A stretch of DNA of 64,000 nucleotides from Paenibacillus rhizophilus (GTDB lineage: Bacteria; Bacillota; Bacilli; Paenibacillales; Paenibacillaceae), in contig NZ_RQPI01000001.1 in the NCBI RefSeq assembly GCF_003854965.1, forward strand, positions 186,001-250,000, written 5' to 3'. Positions 1 to 7,213 of the stretch are shown piece by piece. The notes under the pieces were generated by a model. The model was not told where the DNA came from, did no database searches, and saw only the letters and a program-made list of their open reading frames with translations. The position numbers were made by a program, and so were the translations under genes. Every line of letters begins with the position of its first letter. The first letter of the stretch is position 1.

Positions 1-79
1 CTAATCCATCCTTCAAAAATTCATTTAGCCTATATTGTACATCATTTTGCCGGTTCTTAACAAACGGTTAGTCCGTTTG
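1..79 (-). promoter_or_regulatory. Promoter, operator and RBS of a gene starting left of the window
   Basis: Reading the minus strand leftwards there is a -35 like TTGTTA (58-63), an 18-bp spacer, a -10 TACAAT (34-39) and a GAAGGATGG ribosome-binding site close to position 10. A perfect inverted repeat CAAACGG-5-CCGTTTG (61-79) overlaps the -35, the usual place for a TetR-type repressor. The start codon itself must lie beyond base 1, so the gene cannot be named. Confidence 0.5.
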
Positions 80-124
80 AGTCAGGCCGCAGGCAGGTCG
101 CTTTTTTTCATATGAGCCAGGGTA

Positions 125-679
125 TTATTTCAAAGCTTTGTACATGAGAATTAAATCGACATAACTTCCGGGGCCAAGTTTGATTTGTTTAAGCCGTCTC
201 CCTTCCTCCTGAAATCCGAGACTGCGGTACAGCTGAATGGCATTTTCGTTGGAAGAAAATACTTCAAGGCAAACTTTTTCGATAAGAGGACGGGAGGCGG
301 TCCAATTCAGCATCGTGGCAATCAGTTTTTTTCCGATCCCGAGTCCTCTCCAGTCCGGAGACAGCATGATGCCGAACTCGCGAACGTGAGAACGTTTCTC
401 CAGCGAAGGGGTGTACAGGATCAGCCAACCGGCTAAGGTATCGTTTGCCGCGGCAACCAATAAAAGCTCGCCCGGATGACCGGCAGCCGCATCGATTAAT
501 TCTTTATAGTCTTCATTCGTTTTATGAAACTCGTGGGGCGCGGTCATAACATATCTATTCTCTTCCACAACTTTACGCTGGACGGAAAGGATACCGGCCG
601 CGTCAGCGGGGACCGCTGATCTGATAATTACGGGTATTCCCGATTTAGATAGGTACTCTTGTTTGTGCAAAATGGCCAT
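125..679 (-). CDS. GNAT family N-acetyltransferase
   Basis: A 184-residue single-domain Gcn5-related acetyltransferase, which would transfer an acetyl group from acetyl-CoA to an amine. The acetyl-CoA pyrophosphate-binding loop is visible as RGLGIGKKL (residues 111-119), and the C-terminal NENAIQLYRSLGF segment is the typical beta6-alpha4 region of the family. The ATG start has a clear GGGAGGAG ribosome-binding site. The substrate cannot be predicted; the family covers antibiotics, polyamines and protein N-termini. It stands alone and is read towards the window edge. Confidence 0.85.
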   Translation of the reverse strand: MAILHKQEYLSKSGIPVIIRSAVPADAAGILSVQRKVVEENRYVMTAPHEFHKTNEDYKELIDAAAGHPGELLLVAAANDTLAGWLILYTPSLEKRSHVREFGIMLSPDWRGLGIGKKLIATMLNWTASRPLIEKVCLEVFSSNENAIQLYRSLGFQEEGRRLKQIKLGPGSYVDLILMYKALK

Positions 680-775
680 TTCGATCTCCTCCCGTCGATA
701 AAATTATTATATTGCAGGCCGCTCAGCCCGGCTGTGAAAAACGCTGACAAGCTGATTAGATATGAAAAAATAATA

Positions 776-804
776 TTGACAATGATAATCATTATCAATA
801 AAAT
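776..804 (+). promoter_or_regulatory. Sigma-A promoter covered by a Fur box
   Basis: TTGACA (776-781), 17-bp spacer and TAAAAT (799-804) form a near-consensus promoter. The 19 bp at 778-796 match the classic Fur box GATAATGATAATCATTATC at 18 of 19 positions, so transcription would be shut off by iron-loaded Fur. The promoter reads into the flavodoxin remnant and the following gene. Confidence 0.85.
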
Positions 805-882
805 AGGTGATATCGCAGCCGTCTTACGAAGATAGGATGCATTCATTTATGGCTTTCTGTGACTTAGGGGAGGATGCGGAGC

Positions 883-1090
883 ATGGCAAAAATATTGGTG
901 GTATATGCCAGCCTGACCGGCAATAATTTACTGCGGCGCGGTTGATGTGCTAGAAGAAAAACTGAAGGAAAGAGGGGCTGCCATCGTGCAAACAAGCCTG
1001 AAGATCGAGTATGGGCCGACTGCAGCGGAGAAAGAGGAATGCCGCAAATTCGGACAGCGTTTTGCCGAGCTCTGCGTGGCGGTGCCTTAA
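883..1090 (+). pseudogene. Flavodoxin remnant with internal deletion and frameshift
   Basis: Behind an AGGGGAGG site an ATG opens a typical flavodoxin start (MAKILVVYASLTGN, the FMN phosphate loop), but the frame closes at 943-945. From 941 another frame continues VDVLEEKLKERGA, then jumps to KIEYGPTAAEKEEC, which is the C-terminal helix of flavodoxins, and ends at 1088-1090. About 90 central residues that carry the flavin loops are missing, so no working flavodoxin can be made. Iron-starvation induction of flavodoxin fits the Fur box upstream; the promoter survives and now probably serves the next gene. Confidence 0.8.
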
Positions 1091-1092
1091 AT

Positions 1093-1854
1093 ATGAATAC
1101 AACGCATTGTACGGCAGTTAATCCGGCGCCCCCTCTTCCAAAGCTATACGACTACATTGTGGAGCGTGCGCTGCTGGATATGGCGGAGATCTGCGGTGAC
1201 GGCGGAAAAGGCCTGCCTCTGTGGCGTCAGCAGGTACAGTATGCGGTCGGCCATACACTCAATGATTATTACAGCTTGGCACCCGAGGTGCGCAGGCAGA
1301 CGCCTATTCAGTTTATCCTGGAGCGAAGATGGCCGCCTCAGTCCCGGTGCTTTCTTTCCCTGATGCATTATTTGAAAGTTAAAAACACGATATGCGATGA
1401 GCTGATCCGGCTTGTCGGCGGCAACCCTGAGGAAGACATTCCGTTCATGCTGTATGAGCAGTGGCATGTTCCCGTGCCCGAACTGCAAATGGAGCTCTCT
1501 ATGATCTTTCAATTGGTCTGGCACTCCCGCAGAAACGGAAGCGGTCTGAAGGTGCAGAAATTTATGGTTTGCGGAAATGAGGAAGTTGTCCTCGGATTTT
1601 TACATATGGCCAACGTATTCTGCCGCAAGGCTTACGGCATGCCCCCCGTGAGCGTGGAGATCCATTTTCTCATGGAAGGGGAGAAGCGCAGTTGCGAAGG
1701 AGATTTCTTTACGCTGGAAGCTTCTCTTGATTACTTGAGGCTTCTGTCACACTTAAACGGGGAATCAAACAATGGAAGCGCAGGCTGTGGGGCGGAAGGG
1801 GCCAGCCGGAGCCGGAGCGGCGAAGATGTGCTACCCCGACATCTTCTGATGTGA
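1093..1854 (+). CDS. Hypothetical protein downstream of Fur-controlled flavodoxin remnant
   Basis: A 253-residue protein that I do not recognise. The ATG lies 2 bp after the stop of the flavodoxin remnant, which suggests translational coupling and co-transcription from the Fur-box promoter; an upstream in-frame start at 1039 lies inside the remnant and is unlikely. No signal peptide or membrane segment is evident. The middle contains several Cys and Trp residues without a clear metal motif, and the C-terminal 30 residues are low-complexity Gly/Ser/Arg. Iron-responsive expression is an inference from position only. Confidence 0.55.
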   Translation: MNTTHCTAVNPAPPLPKLYDYIVERALLDMAEICGDGGKGLPLWRQQVQYAVGHTLNDYYSLAPEVRRQTPIQFILERRWPPQSRCFLSLMHYLKVKNTICDELIRLVGGNPEEDIPFMLYEQWHVPVPELQMELSMIFQLVWHSRRNGSGLKVQKFMVCGNEEVVLGFLHMANVFCRKAYGMPPVSVEIHFLMEGEKRSCEGDFFTLEASLDYLRLLSHLNGESNNGSAGCGAEGASRSRSGEDVLPRHLLM

Positions 1855-1901
1855 CCCGCCGGCAGCGGCAACCCAGCCTCGCGCCTGCCTTCGGCTTAGA
1901 A

Positions 1902-1937
1902 AAGGCCCTATGTACCGTCATCGGTCCGTAGGGCCTT
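1902..1937. terminator. Bidirectional stem-loop terminator
   Basis: AAGGCCCTA and TAGGGCCTT arms (1902-1910 and 1929-1937) form a strong hairpin. On the minus strand it is followed by TTTTCT, so it best serves the minus-strand GNAT gene and may also stop the plus-strand gene. Confidence 0.7.
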
Positions 1938-1990
1938 GAATTGTGTTAATGCTAAGCCGGCATATCGGGTTCAATGAGGTTCGGGCCAAT

Positions 1991-2848
1991 CTAGCCGATA
2001 TAGCGGAAGTAGTCCTGCTTGTTCGTGATTACAAATCCGCAGCTCTCATAAAGCTTCAGCGCATTCGGATTATCCAGCGAGACTTCAAGATTGACTCCGT
2101 TACCGCTGCGCTTTTCCCGCTGAATGGTCTGGAGGAGGGCGCTCCGTCCGATGCCTCTGCCCCTCAGTTTCTCGTCAACGGTAAAAGCGTAAATCCACGT
2201 CTCATGACGCTCTGTCCAGAGGCGCAGCTTTCCCGCCGGCTGTCCGTCCAGTTCGACGATAATATGCTCGGTGTTGCCTTCCATCGCCAGCTCGTCGTAC
2301 ATGTCCGCCGCCTCTTCCGGCGTCATATCGAATCCTCTGCTGTCCAGAGCGACCAGCAGCGCCATTTCATCTGCGCGGGCGGGCCGGAGGATGACATGGT
2401 CATCCGGCAGTATCTTGTTCTCAAAGGCTGAACGCTCTGCCGCTTGCTTTTCATCCCATTTCATCTGGTATTCGGCATGATCGAAGTCGAGCGGCAGGGT
2501 CTTCAGAAACCCCGCGGCGGACTTGGAGGCCGCCGGTGCGTTCAGCAGCACAGTCTGCGCCCCTCCGCGGGCGATGTAGCTCTGCGCCCGCTTCCAGAGC
2601 GAGGTGAAGATGCCGCGCCGGCGGTAGCCCGGACGCACCATGCCGCATACTTCGATTTCGCTTCCGAAGCTGTACAGCCCGATAAATCCCGCCAGCAGCT
2701 CATCCTCGTAGGTTACGAGCCATTCGGCGGCGCCGCCCCCGGGTTCCCTGCGGAGGGAATCCCAATTGAGCTTCATTGAGATGCCTTCAAATTCCTCGCA
2801 GCGGCGCTGTAATTCCTCTATTTCGCGTAAAGTTTCATGTGTTGTCAA
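1991..2848 (-). CDS. Tandem-domain GNAT N-acetyltransferase
   Basis: Two GNAT domains in a row, resembling mycothiol-synthase-like architecture: the first contains the loop GYRRRGIFTSL, the second contains RGRGIGRSALL and ends in ALKLYESCGF. I chose the TTG at 2848 because AGGAGG (2858-2863) lies 9 nt ahead of it, whereas it directly abuts the in-frame ATG at 2857; the much longer open frame upstream has no ribosome-binding site and overlaps the neighbouring gene. In duplicated GNATs one domain is often structural only. Substrate unknown. It follows the small acetyltransferase gene on the same strand. Confidence 0.8.
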   Translation of the reverse strand: MTTHETLREIEELQRRCEEFEGISMKLNWDSLRREPGGGAAEWLVTYEDELLAGFIGLYSFGSEIEVCGMVRPGYRRRGIFTSLWKRAQSYIARGGAQTVLLNAPAASKSAAGFLKTLPLDFDHAEYQMKWDEKQAAERSAFENKILPDDHVILRPARADEMALLVALDSRGFDMTPEEAADMYDELAMEGNTEHIIVELDGQPAGKLRLWTERHETWIYAFTVDEKLRGRGIGRSALLQTIQREKRSGNGVNLEVSLDNPNALKLYESCGFVITNKQDYFRYIG

Positions 2849-2919
2849 ACCCGTCATCCTCCTAAAATTGGAATCGCAGCCCGGGTGGACATTTCCGCTG
2901 CGAACAACGGGCAGGTTGC

Positions 2920-3213
2920 TTAAGACTGACCTTTCCCGTTCTCTTTCAGCACGTCCCCGTATTCGGGATGCTTCTTGAATTGATGGGCGGCGTAGGAGCA
3001 CTGGGGAATGATGGTCAATCCCTCATCTCGCGCTTTGTCCACGACCGCCTTGACCAGCTGTTCGCCGGCTCCCTGACCTCGCAATTGTTCCGATACGTAC
3101 GTATGATCGACGATCATCGTGTTGGAAGGGTCCAACTGGTATGTAATTTCAGCGAGGTCTTCTCCGTCACCGCTAACATAAAACCGTCCTTCATCCGATG
3201 AAATCTGCAGCAT
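2920..3213 (-). CDS. YjdJ-type small GNAT acetyltransferase
   Basis: About 97 residues, the length of the minimal YjdJ/Gcn5-like subgroup. The motif VSEQLRGQGAGEQLVKAV is the acetyl-CoA loop and IIPQCSYAAHQFKKHPEY is the signature C-terminus of this subgroup. Possible starts are GTG 3222, ATG 3219 and ATG 3213; the last has the best spacing to GGGAG. A longer relative fused to an iron-sulfur domain is present at 63.2 kb. Biochemical role is not established for the family. Confidence 0.8.
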   Translation of the reverse strand: MLQISSDEGRFYVSGDGEDLAEITYQLDPSNTMIVDHTYVSEQLRGQGAGEQLVKAVVDKARDEGLTIIPQCSYAAHQFKKHPEYGDVLKENGKGQS

Positions 3214-3342
3214 ATTCATCACTCCCGTTTTATTATTACCGTTATTTTACTCTCTCTCAGGGGAAAAAGCGAATTCGCTCATAACCTGTCGAGCGGGAAT
3301 GGAAAACGCGAAATTTGGAGGATTGTGGGTAAGGAGACAATT

Positions 3343-3371
3343 TTGACTCTCATTTTCGGGAGTGCTATACT
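3343..3371 (+). promoter_or_regulatory. Sigma-A promoter of the L25/Ctc gene
   Basis: TTGACT (3343-3348), 17-bp spacer, TATACT (3366-3371). Transcription would start near 3378, leaving a leader of about 90 nt before the L25 start. Confidence 0.75.
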
Positions 3372-3397
3372 GATTCCACAGCACAGCAATATGGTTA

Positions 3398-3443
3398 ATA
3401 AGAGACTGGTTAGAATACATATCTAATCGGTCTTATGTTTTTT
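3398..3443 (+). terminator. Intrinsic terminator (attenuator) in the L25/Ctc leader
   Basis: Arms ATAAGA..CTGGTTAGA and TCTAATCGGTCTTAT pair through G-U wobbles with a 2-nt bulge, and six U follow (3438-3443). Because it lies between the promoter and the gene, it would stop most transcripts unless relieved, as in autoregulated ribosomal protein leaders. Confidence 0.6.
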
Positions 3444-3469
3444 CAATCCATCCTTAGGAGGAATTGGCA

Positions 3470-4087
3470 ATGAGTGAAACAGTACGTTTGATGGAAAGAG
3501 CCGGGAAGCCTGCCGCGCAGCGGAGACAGGGCCTGGTGCCTGTTGTCATCTACGGTGCGGGTTCTGAATCCCTTTCCTTTAGCGCGGATGCAAAAACGAT
3601 CGACACTATTCTGGGCAAAAATCCGCGGGCGGTTTTAAAAGCGGAACTGCCGGCTTCCGGCACCAAAGATGTGATTATCAATGAAGTGCAGCGCCAGCCT
3701 TTGACCAAAAAGCTGCTGCACATCGACTTCCATGTGATCGATATGAAAGCCGAGCTGGATACCAAGGTAGCTTTGCATTTTACCGGCACACCGGCGGGTG
3801 TGAAGGGTGGCGGAGTACAGACGGTCGAGCTGCATGAGCTTGATATCCGTACACTGCCCGATAAATTGGAGTCCGTATTAGAAGTTGACGTCAGCGCTCT
3901 TGAGATCGGGGATCATCTGCTGGTTTCCGACCTTCCGAAGCATGAGGGCTGGGAAGTATTGACGGACCCTGAGACGCTGGTTGTCAAGATCGCACCTCCT
4001 GCCGTGGTAGACGAGCCTGCGGCCGAGGAAGAAGGAGCCGCAGAACCGGCGGCTGCGGAAGAAGCTGCCGAAGGAACGGAAGCCTGA
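3470..4087 (+). CDS. ctc: 50S ribosomal protein L25 / general stress protein Ctc
   Basis: A 205-residue TL5/CTC-type protein: N-terminal L25 5S-rRNA-binding domain (about residues 1-90), C-terminal beta domain (about 100-180) and an Ala/Glu-rich acidic tail. It binds 5S rRNA in the 50S subunit and in Bacillus is a general stress protein. The ATG at 3470 has AGGAGG 8 nt upstream; the in-frame TTG at 3464 is too close to it. The gene is monocistronic, with an attenuator-like hairpin in its leader and a terminator behind it. Confidence 0.93.
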   Translation: MSETVRLMERAGKPAAQRRQGLVPVVIYGAGSESLSFSADAKTIDTILGKNPRAVLKAELPASGTKDVIINEVQRQPLTKKLLHIDFHVIDMKAELDTKVALHFTGTPAGVKGGGVQTVELHELDIRTLPDKLESVLEVDVSALEIGDHLLVSDLPKHEGWEVLTDPETLVVKIAPPAVVDEPAAEEEGAAEPAAAEEAAEGTEA

Positions 4088-4113
4088 TTGCCGGCTGAAC
4101 ATTGAATATAGAC

Positions 4114-4160
4114 AAGCAGAGCGCGTTCTCTTCGGATCGGAGGGAGCGCGCTCTTGCTTT
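4114..4160 (+). terminator. Terminator after L25/Ctc
   Basis: AAGCAGAGCGCG (4114-4125) pairs with CGCGCTCTTGCTT (4147-4159) with one bulged base; only three T follow. Confidence 0.6.
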
Positions 4161-4192
4161 GCCCGACTTGAAATGATGCCATCAGGTGTCCG

Positions 4193-4954
4193 TTATTCGT
4201 CGGCGACAACAAGCTTGATTTCGTTCTGCTTGGCGTACTCAAGATAATCGCCGCCCGGCATGCTATCGGTGACCAAATAATCGATTTCGTCCAGATTACA
4301 GTAGGTCATCAGCGCGTGCTTGCCGAATTTGCAGCGGTCTACGAGCAAAAAAACTTCCCGTGATCGTTCAACCACAATTTGCTTGATTTCGCTTTCGAGC
4401 GGAGAAGAGTTGGTTACGCCGCTCGAGATCGAAATGCCAGTGGAAGCCATAAAGGCTTTATTGATATTATACGCTTTCAACAGATCCGTGTTTTTGATGC
4501 TGGCAAACGATTTCGTCTTGCGTTCCAGAACGCCGCCGGTCGAAATAACGTTCAAATTGCTGTAGGGAAGGGCGCCAAGGATGAAATCGAGATTGCTCGT
4601 TATGAGAGTCAAGTTGATATGTTTGATATATTCAATCATTTCAAGGGTTGTCGTTCCGGAATCGATGTATATAATATCCCCGTCATTCACATACCGGGCC
4701 GCGGCTTTGGCAATTCTCTGTTTTTCGCTGCGGTTGCGCGTCTTTCTGTCGTTGAAAGAGAGGAGAGTCGTAATATTCACTGCGGTTACACCGCCATAGA
4801 CCTTCTTGATTTCTCCTCCCTCGACCAGTTCCTGGATATCCCGTCTAATCGTATTTTTAGAAACATTAAATACATTGACAAGTTCATCGAGCGACACGGT
4901 GTTGTGTTCCATTATGTAATCTTGGATCTGTTTGATCCGTTTGGGCTTCAGCAT
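4193..4954 (-). CDS. DeoR/GlpR family transcriptional regulator
   Basis: A 253-residue repressor of the DeoR type. Residues 6-57 form the winged helix-turn-helix (VSLDELVNVFNVSKNTIRRD), and about residues 75-233 form the DeoRC sugar-phosphate sensor, recognised by GDIIYIDSGTTTLEM. Family members repress sugar catabolic operons and are released by a phosphorylated sugar. No sugar gene is adjacent on the same strand, so its target is unknown; the PTS operon at 37 kb has its own SorC regulator. Confidence 0.85.
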   Translation of the reverse strand: MLKPKRIKQIQDYIMEHNTVSLDELVNVFNVSKNTIRRDIQELVEGGEIKKVYGGVTAVNITTLLSFNDRKTRNRSEKQRIAKAAARYVNDGDIIYIDSGTTTLEMIEYIKHINLTLITSNLDFILGALPYSNLNVISTGGVLERKTKSFASIKNTDLLKAYNINKAFMASTGISISSGVTNSSPLESEIKQIVVERSREVFLLVDRCKFGKHALMTYCNLDEIDYLVTDSMPGGDYLEYAKQNEIKLVVADE

Positions 4955-5103
4955 GTAAATCCATCCTTAATATACCGATTGGGGTCATGCGCAGTGCAGA
5001 TTTAAGTATATTATACCAACAAAACACCAAAACTTAGCCATTTATGTCGAAGAAACCTTTATGAATAAATTGACCATAGACCAGCTATCTATTTGCGTTT
5101 TGG

Positions 5104-5132
5104 TTTACAACGTAACAGTGTTATGTTACAAT
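5104..5132 (+). promoter_or_regulatory. Promoter with embedded operator for the yhbD operon
   Basis: TTTACA (5104-5109), 17-bp spacer, TACAAT (5127-5132). The perfect inverted repeat GTAACA-6-TGTTAC (5112-5129) fills the spacer and touches the -10. YhbD itself has a MerR-like helix-turn-helix and is a plausible ligand. Confidence 0.7.
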
Positions 5133-5152
5133 GCGTTTGTGAGGTGAAAAAT

Positions 5153-5785
5153 ATGGAAGACGAGTTGATATCCAAAAAGGAGCTGCTGGACCTAACCGGA
5201 ATTTCTTACGGCCAGCTGTACCGCTGGAAACGGAAGCAGCTTATCCCGGAAGAATGGTTTATCCGCAAATCTACATTTACCGGGCAGGAAACCTTTTTTC
5301 CGAAGATGCTGGTTCTCGCCCGCGTTCATAACATTTTAAACATGAAAGATGATCTTTCTCTGGATGAACTGGCTAGCCGGTTGTCCGATACAGGAGGATT
5401 CAGCGATATCCGCTTGACGGAAAAAGCAATTGCAGAACGAAACATTGTTACGGATCTAACCTTGTCTTCGTACGGCCTTGATGTTCAGGGGGATGATGGC
5501 ATGTACTCCTTTGACACCCTGCTTCATCTGTATGTTGCGGATAATTTGCTTGCCAACGGGGATATGAATCTGGAGGAAGGCAGACTGCTGCTGCGTACTC
5601 TGGATAGTCATACGGAGGAACTGAAAGGCAGGCCGTGCGAGCTGTATTTTGTCCGAAAAATGGGCGTTGCCCTGTTTATGCTCGCGCCGTCCCCTGCGGA
5701 ACTATATTTCGATGAAGGTGTAAGGCTAATTGCGAAAGTGGCGCTTGGAGATTTAATCGAGCAATTGAAAGGGAGGTTGTCATAA
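5153..5785 (+). CDS. yhbD: YhbD-like DUF4004 protein with MerR-type helix-turn-helix
   Basis: A 210-residue homologue of Bacillus YhbD. The N-terminus (ISKKELLDLTGISYGQLYRW, about residues 5-25) is a MerR-type helix-turn-helix; the remainder is a helical domain of unknown role. The ATG at 5153 has GAGGTG 7 nt upstream; an in-frame start at 5093 precedes the promoter -10 and is excluded. It is first in an operon with two bactofilins, the same order as in Bacillus subtilis yhbD-yhbE-yhbF, and probably regulates them, including itself through the palindrome in the promoter. Confidence 0.8.
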   Translation: MEDELISKKELLDLTGISYGQLYRWKRKQLIPEEWFIRKSTFTGQETFFPKMLVLARVHNILNMKDDLSLDELASRLSDTGGFSDIRLTEKAIAERNIVTDLTLSSYGLDVQGDDGMYSFDTLLHLYVADNLLANGDMNLEEGRLLLRTLDSHTEELKGRPCELYFVRKMGVALFMLAPSPAELYFDEGVRLIAKVALGDLIEQLKGRLS

Positions 5786-6487
5786 ATGGCGGAAAAATCC
5801 AAGGATGAAGGCCAACTCCCGGATCTTATCCTGAACGGCGTCGGGAGTGCCGCGGGAGGAAGCTATGACCGAGTCCTGATCGACGGAGTGGGAAAGGTGG
5901 GAGATTCGCTCACTGCGAGGTTATTCAAAGCGAACGGCCAGATACGGGTGAAAGGGGGGCTTGAAACCGGGGAGATGGAAGTCAACGGAATCATGAACCT
6001 AGAAGGTTCCTTGAAGACAGGCCGAATGAAATTGGACGGCATGCTCCATATCGAAGGCAGCCTCAAGGGCGAGAGCTGTGCGCTTAACGGACTGGTGACC
6101 GTGAAGGGAGACTGCGAGCTGGAGGAGCTGAAAGGTGAGGGAGGCTTTACAGTTGAAGGTCTGCTGAGCGCCGGGCATGCTGACATACGCTTGAACGGAG
6201 CGGGGCAAGTCCGTGAAATCGGAGTGGAGACCTTGAAGGTTCGACAAGGAAACAAAAGCATGTGGAACCGGCTAATCGGCGGAATCATCCCGAAGCTCAA
6301 ATCGGAGCTTACCGCGAAGACCATCGAGGGTGACCACCTGGATCTGGAATATACAACTGCGGATATTGTCAGAGGAAATGTCATAGTTATCGGGGAAGGC
6401 TGCAGTATCGGACGTGTGGAATACGGTTCCGAATTGTCGGTCCATCCCGGCGCGCGTGTCGGAAAGGAAGTGAAGACCGGTGACTGA
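5786..6487 (+). CDS. bacE: Bactofilin-family polymer-forming protein (YhbE/BacE-like)
   Basis: A 233-residue protein built from repeating short beta strands (GLETGEMEVNGIMNLEGSLK and similar), the right-handed beta-helix of bactofilins, cytoskeletal polymers. The ATG begins directly after the yhbD stop, with GGGAGG ahead. Bacillus relatives are needed for flagellar hook and basal body assembly; no flagellar gene is present here. The next gene is a paralogue overlapping by 8 bp, so the two products are likely made together and may copolymerise. Confidence 0.82.
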   Translation: MAEKSKDEGQLPDLILNGVGSAAGGSYDRVLIDGVGKVGDSLTARLFKANGQIRVKGGLETGEMEVNGIMNLEGSLKTGRMKLDGMLHIEGSLKGESCALNGLVTVKGDCELEELKGEGGFTVEGLLSAGHADIRLNGAGQVREIGVETLKVRQGNKSMWNRLIGGIIPKLKSELTAKTIEGDHLDLEYTTADIVRGNVIVIGEGCSIGRVEYGSELSVHPGARVGKEVKTGD

Positions 6488-7151
6488 TCCCGTCAAGGGC
6501 AATCTTAAAATACTGGGTAACTCTTCATCAGCGGGCGGCTCGTTTCAAAATGTAGGGATAACGGGCGAATGCCGGTTTACCGGGGATGTGGACTGTGTAA
6601 AATTCGGGCTGACCGGGAATACGGATATTGAAGGCAGCCTTCATGCGCAGGAAATCAAGCTGACCGGAGAATGTGGAGTCCGGGGCGGGATCGATGCCTT
6701 GTCGGTGCGGGGCCGGGGAGAGCTGAAGATTGATTCCCGGATGAAGGCGGAACGTTTGGCGTTTGAGGGACATCTCGAAGTGAAGGAAGATTGCGAGGCT
6801 GGAGAGTTCAGGCTTAGCGGTGTGGTGGAGATCGGCGGACTGCTGAGCGGAGATCAGCTGGACATCGGCCTGTTCGGATACAGCCGGGCGGGAGATGTCG
6901 GAGGGGGCACGATCCGGATCAAACCGAGCAAGGGATACAAGTTGATGAAAATGGTCCATCCGAACCGGAACGTCCGCTTCGAAAGCAGAGCGATTGAAGG
7001 GGATATCGTGGAACTTGAGCATGTATCGGCAGAGACCGTAAGGGGTGGACGCGTCATTATCGGACCCAACTGCATAATTGAAACGGTTGAATACAGGGAG
7101 TCGCTGGAGATTCACAAGAGCGCAAAGGTGCGGAGCCAGGTTAAATTGTAA
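6480..7151 (+). CDS. bacF: Second bactofilin-family protein (YhbF/BacF-like)
   Basis: A 223-residue paralogue of the preceding gene with the same repeated beta-strand pattern (GVRGGIDALSVRGRGELKID). It begins with GTG inside the end of bacE (8-bp overlap), implying translational coupling. N-terminal segment NLKILGNSSSAGGSFQNVGI aligns with the start of BacE. It ends in three tandem 14-bp repeats, the first of which supplies its stop codon. Confidence 0.82.
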   Translation: MTDPVKGNLKILGNSSSAGGSFQNVGITGECRFTGDVDCVKFGLTGNTDIEGSLHAQEIKLTGECGVRGGIDALSVRGRGELKIDSRMKAERLAFEGHLEVKEDCEAGEFRLSGVVEIGGLLSGDQLDIGLFGYSRAGDVGGGTIRIKPSKGYKLMKMVHPNRNVRFESRAIEGDIVELEHVSAETVRGGRVIIGPNCIIETVEYRESLEIHKSAKVRSQVKL

Positions 7152-7184
7152 ACCGTAAATTATAAACCGTAAATTGTAAACCGT
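7143..7184 (+). repeat. Three tandem 14-bp repeats at the end of bacF
   Basis: AAATTGTAAACCGT, AAATTATAAACCGT and AAATTGTAAACCGT follow each other without gaps; the TAA in the first unit is the bacF stop. Likely slippage-derived; no pairing potential for a terminator. Confidence 0.9.
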
Positions 7185-7213
7185 AACTAATAAAGAGATA
7201 TGGAGTGGAGAGT

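Noticed and set aside
7143-7184. Tandem repeats as a possible CRISPR array
   Set aside because: The 14-bp units are contiguous without spacers, and no cas gene is present.
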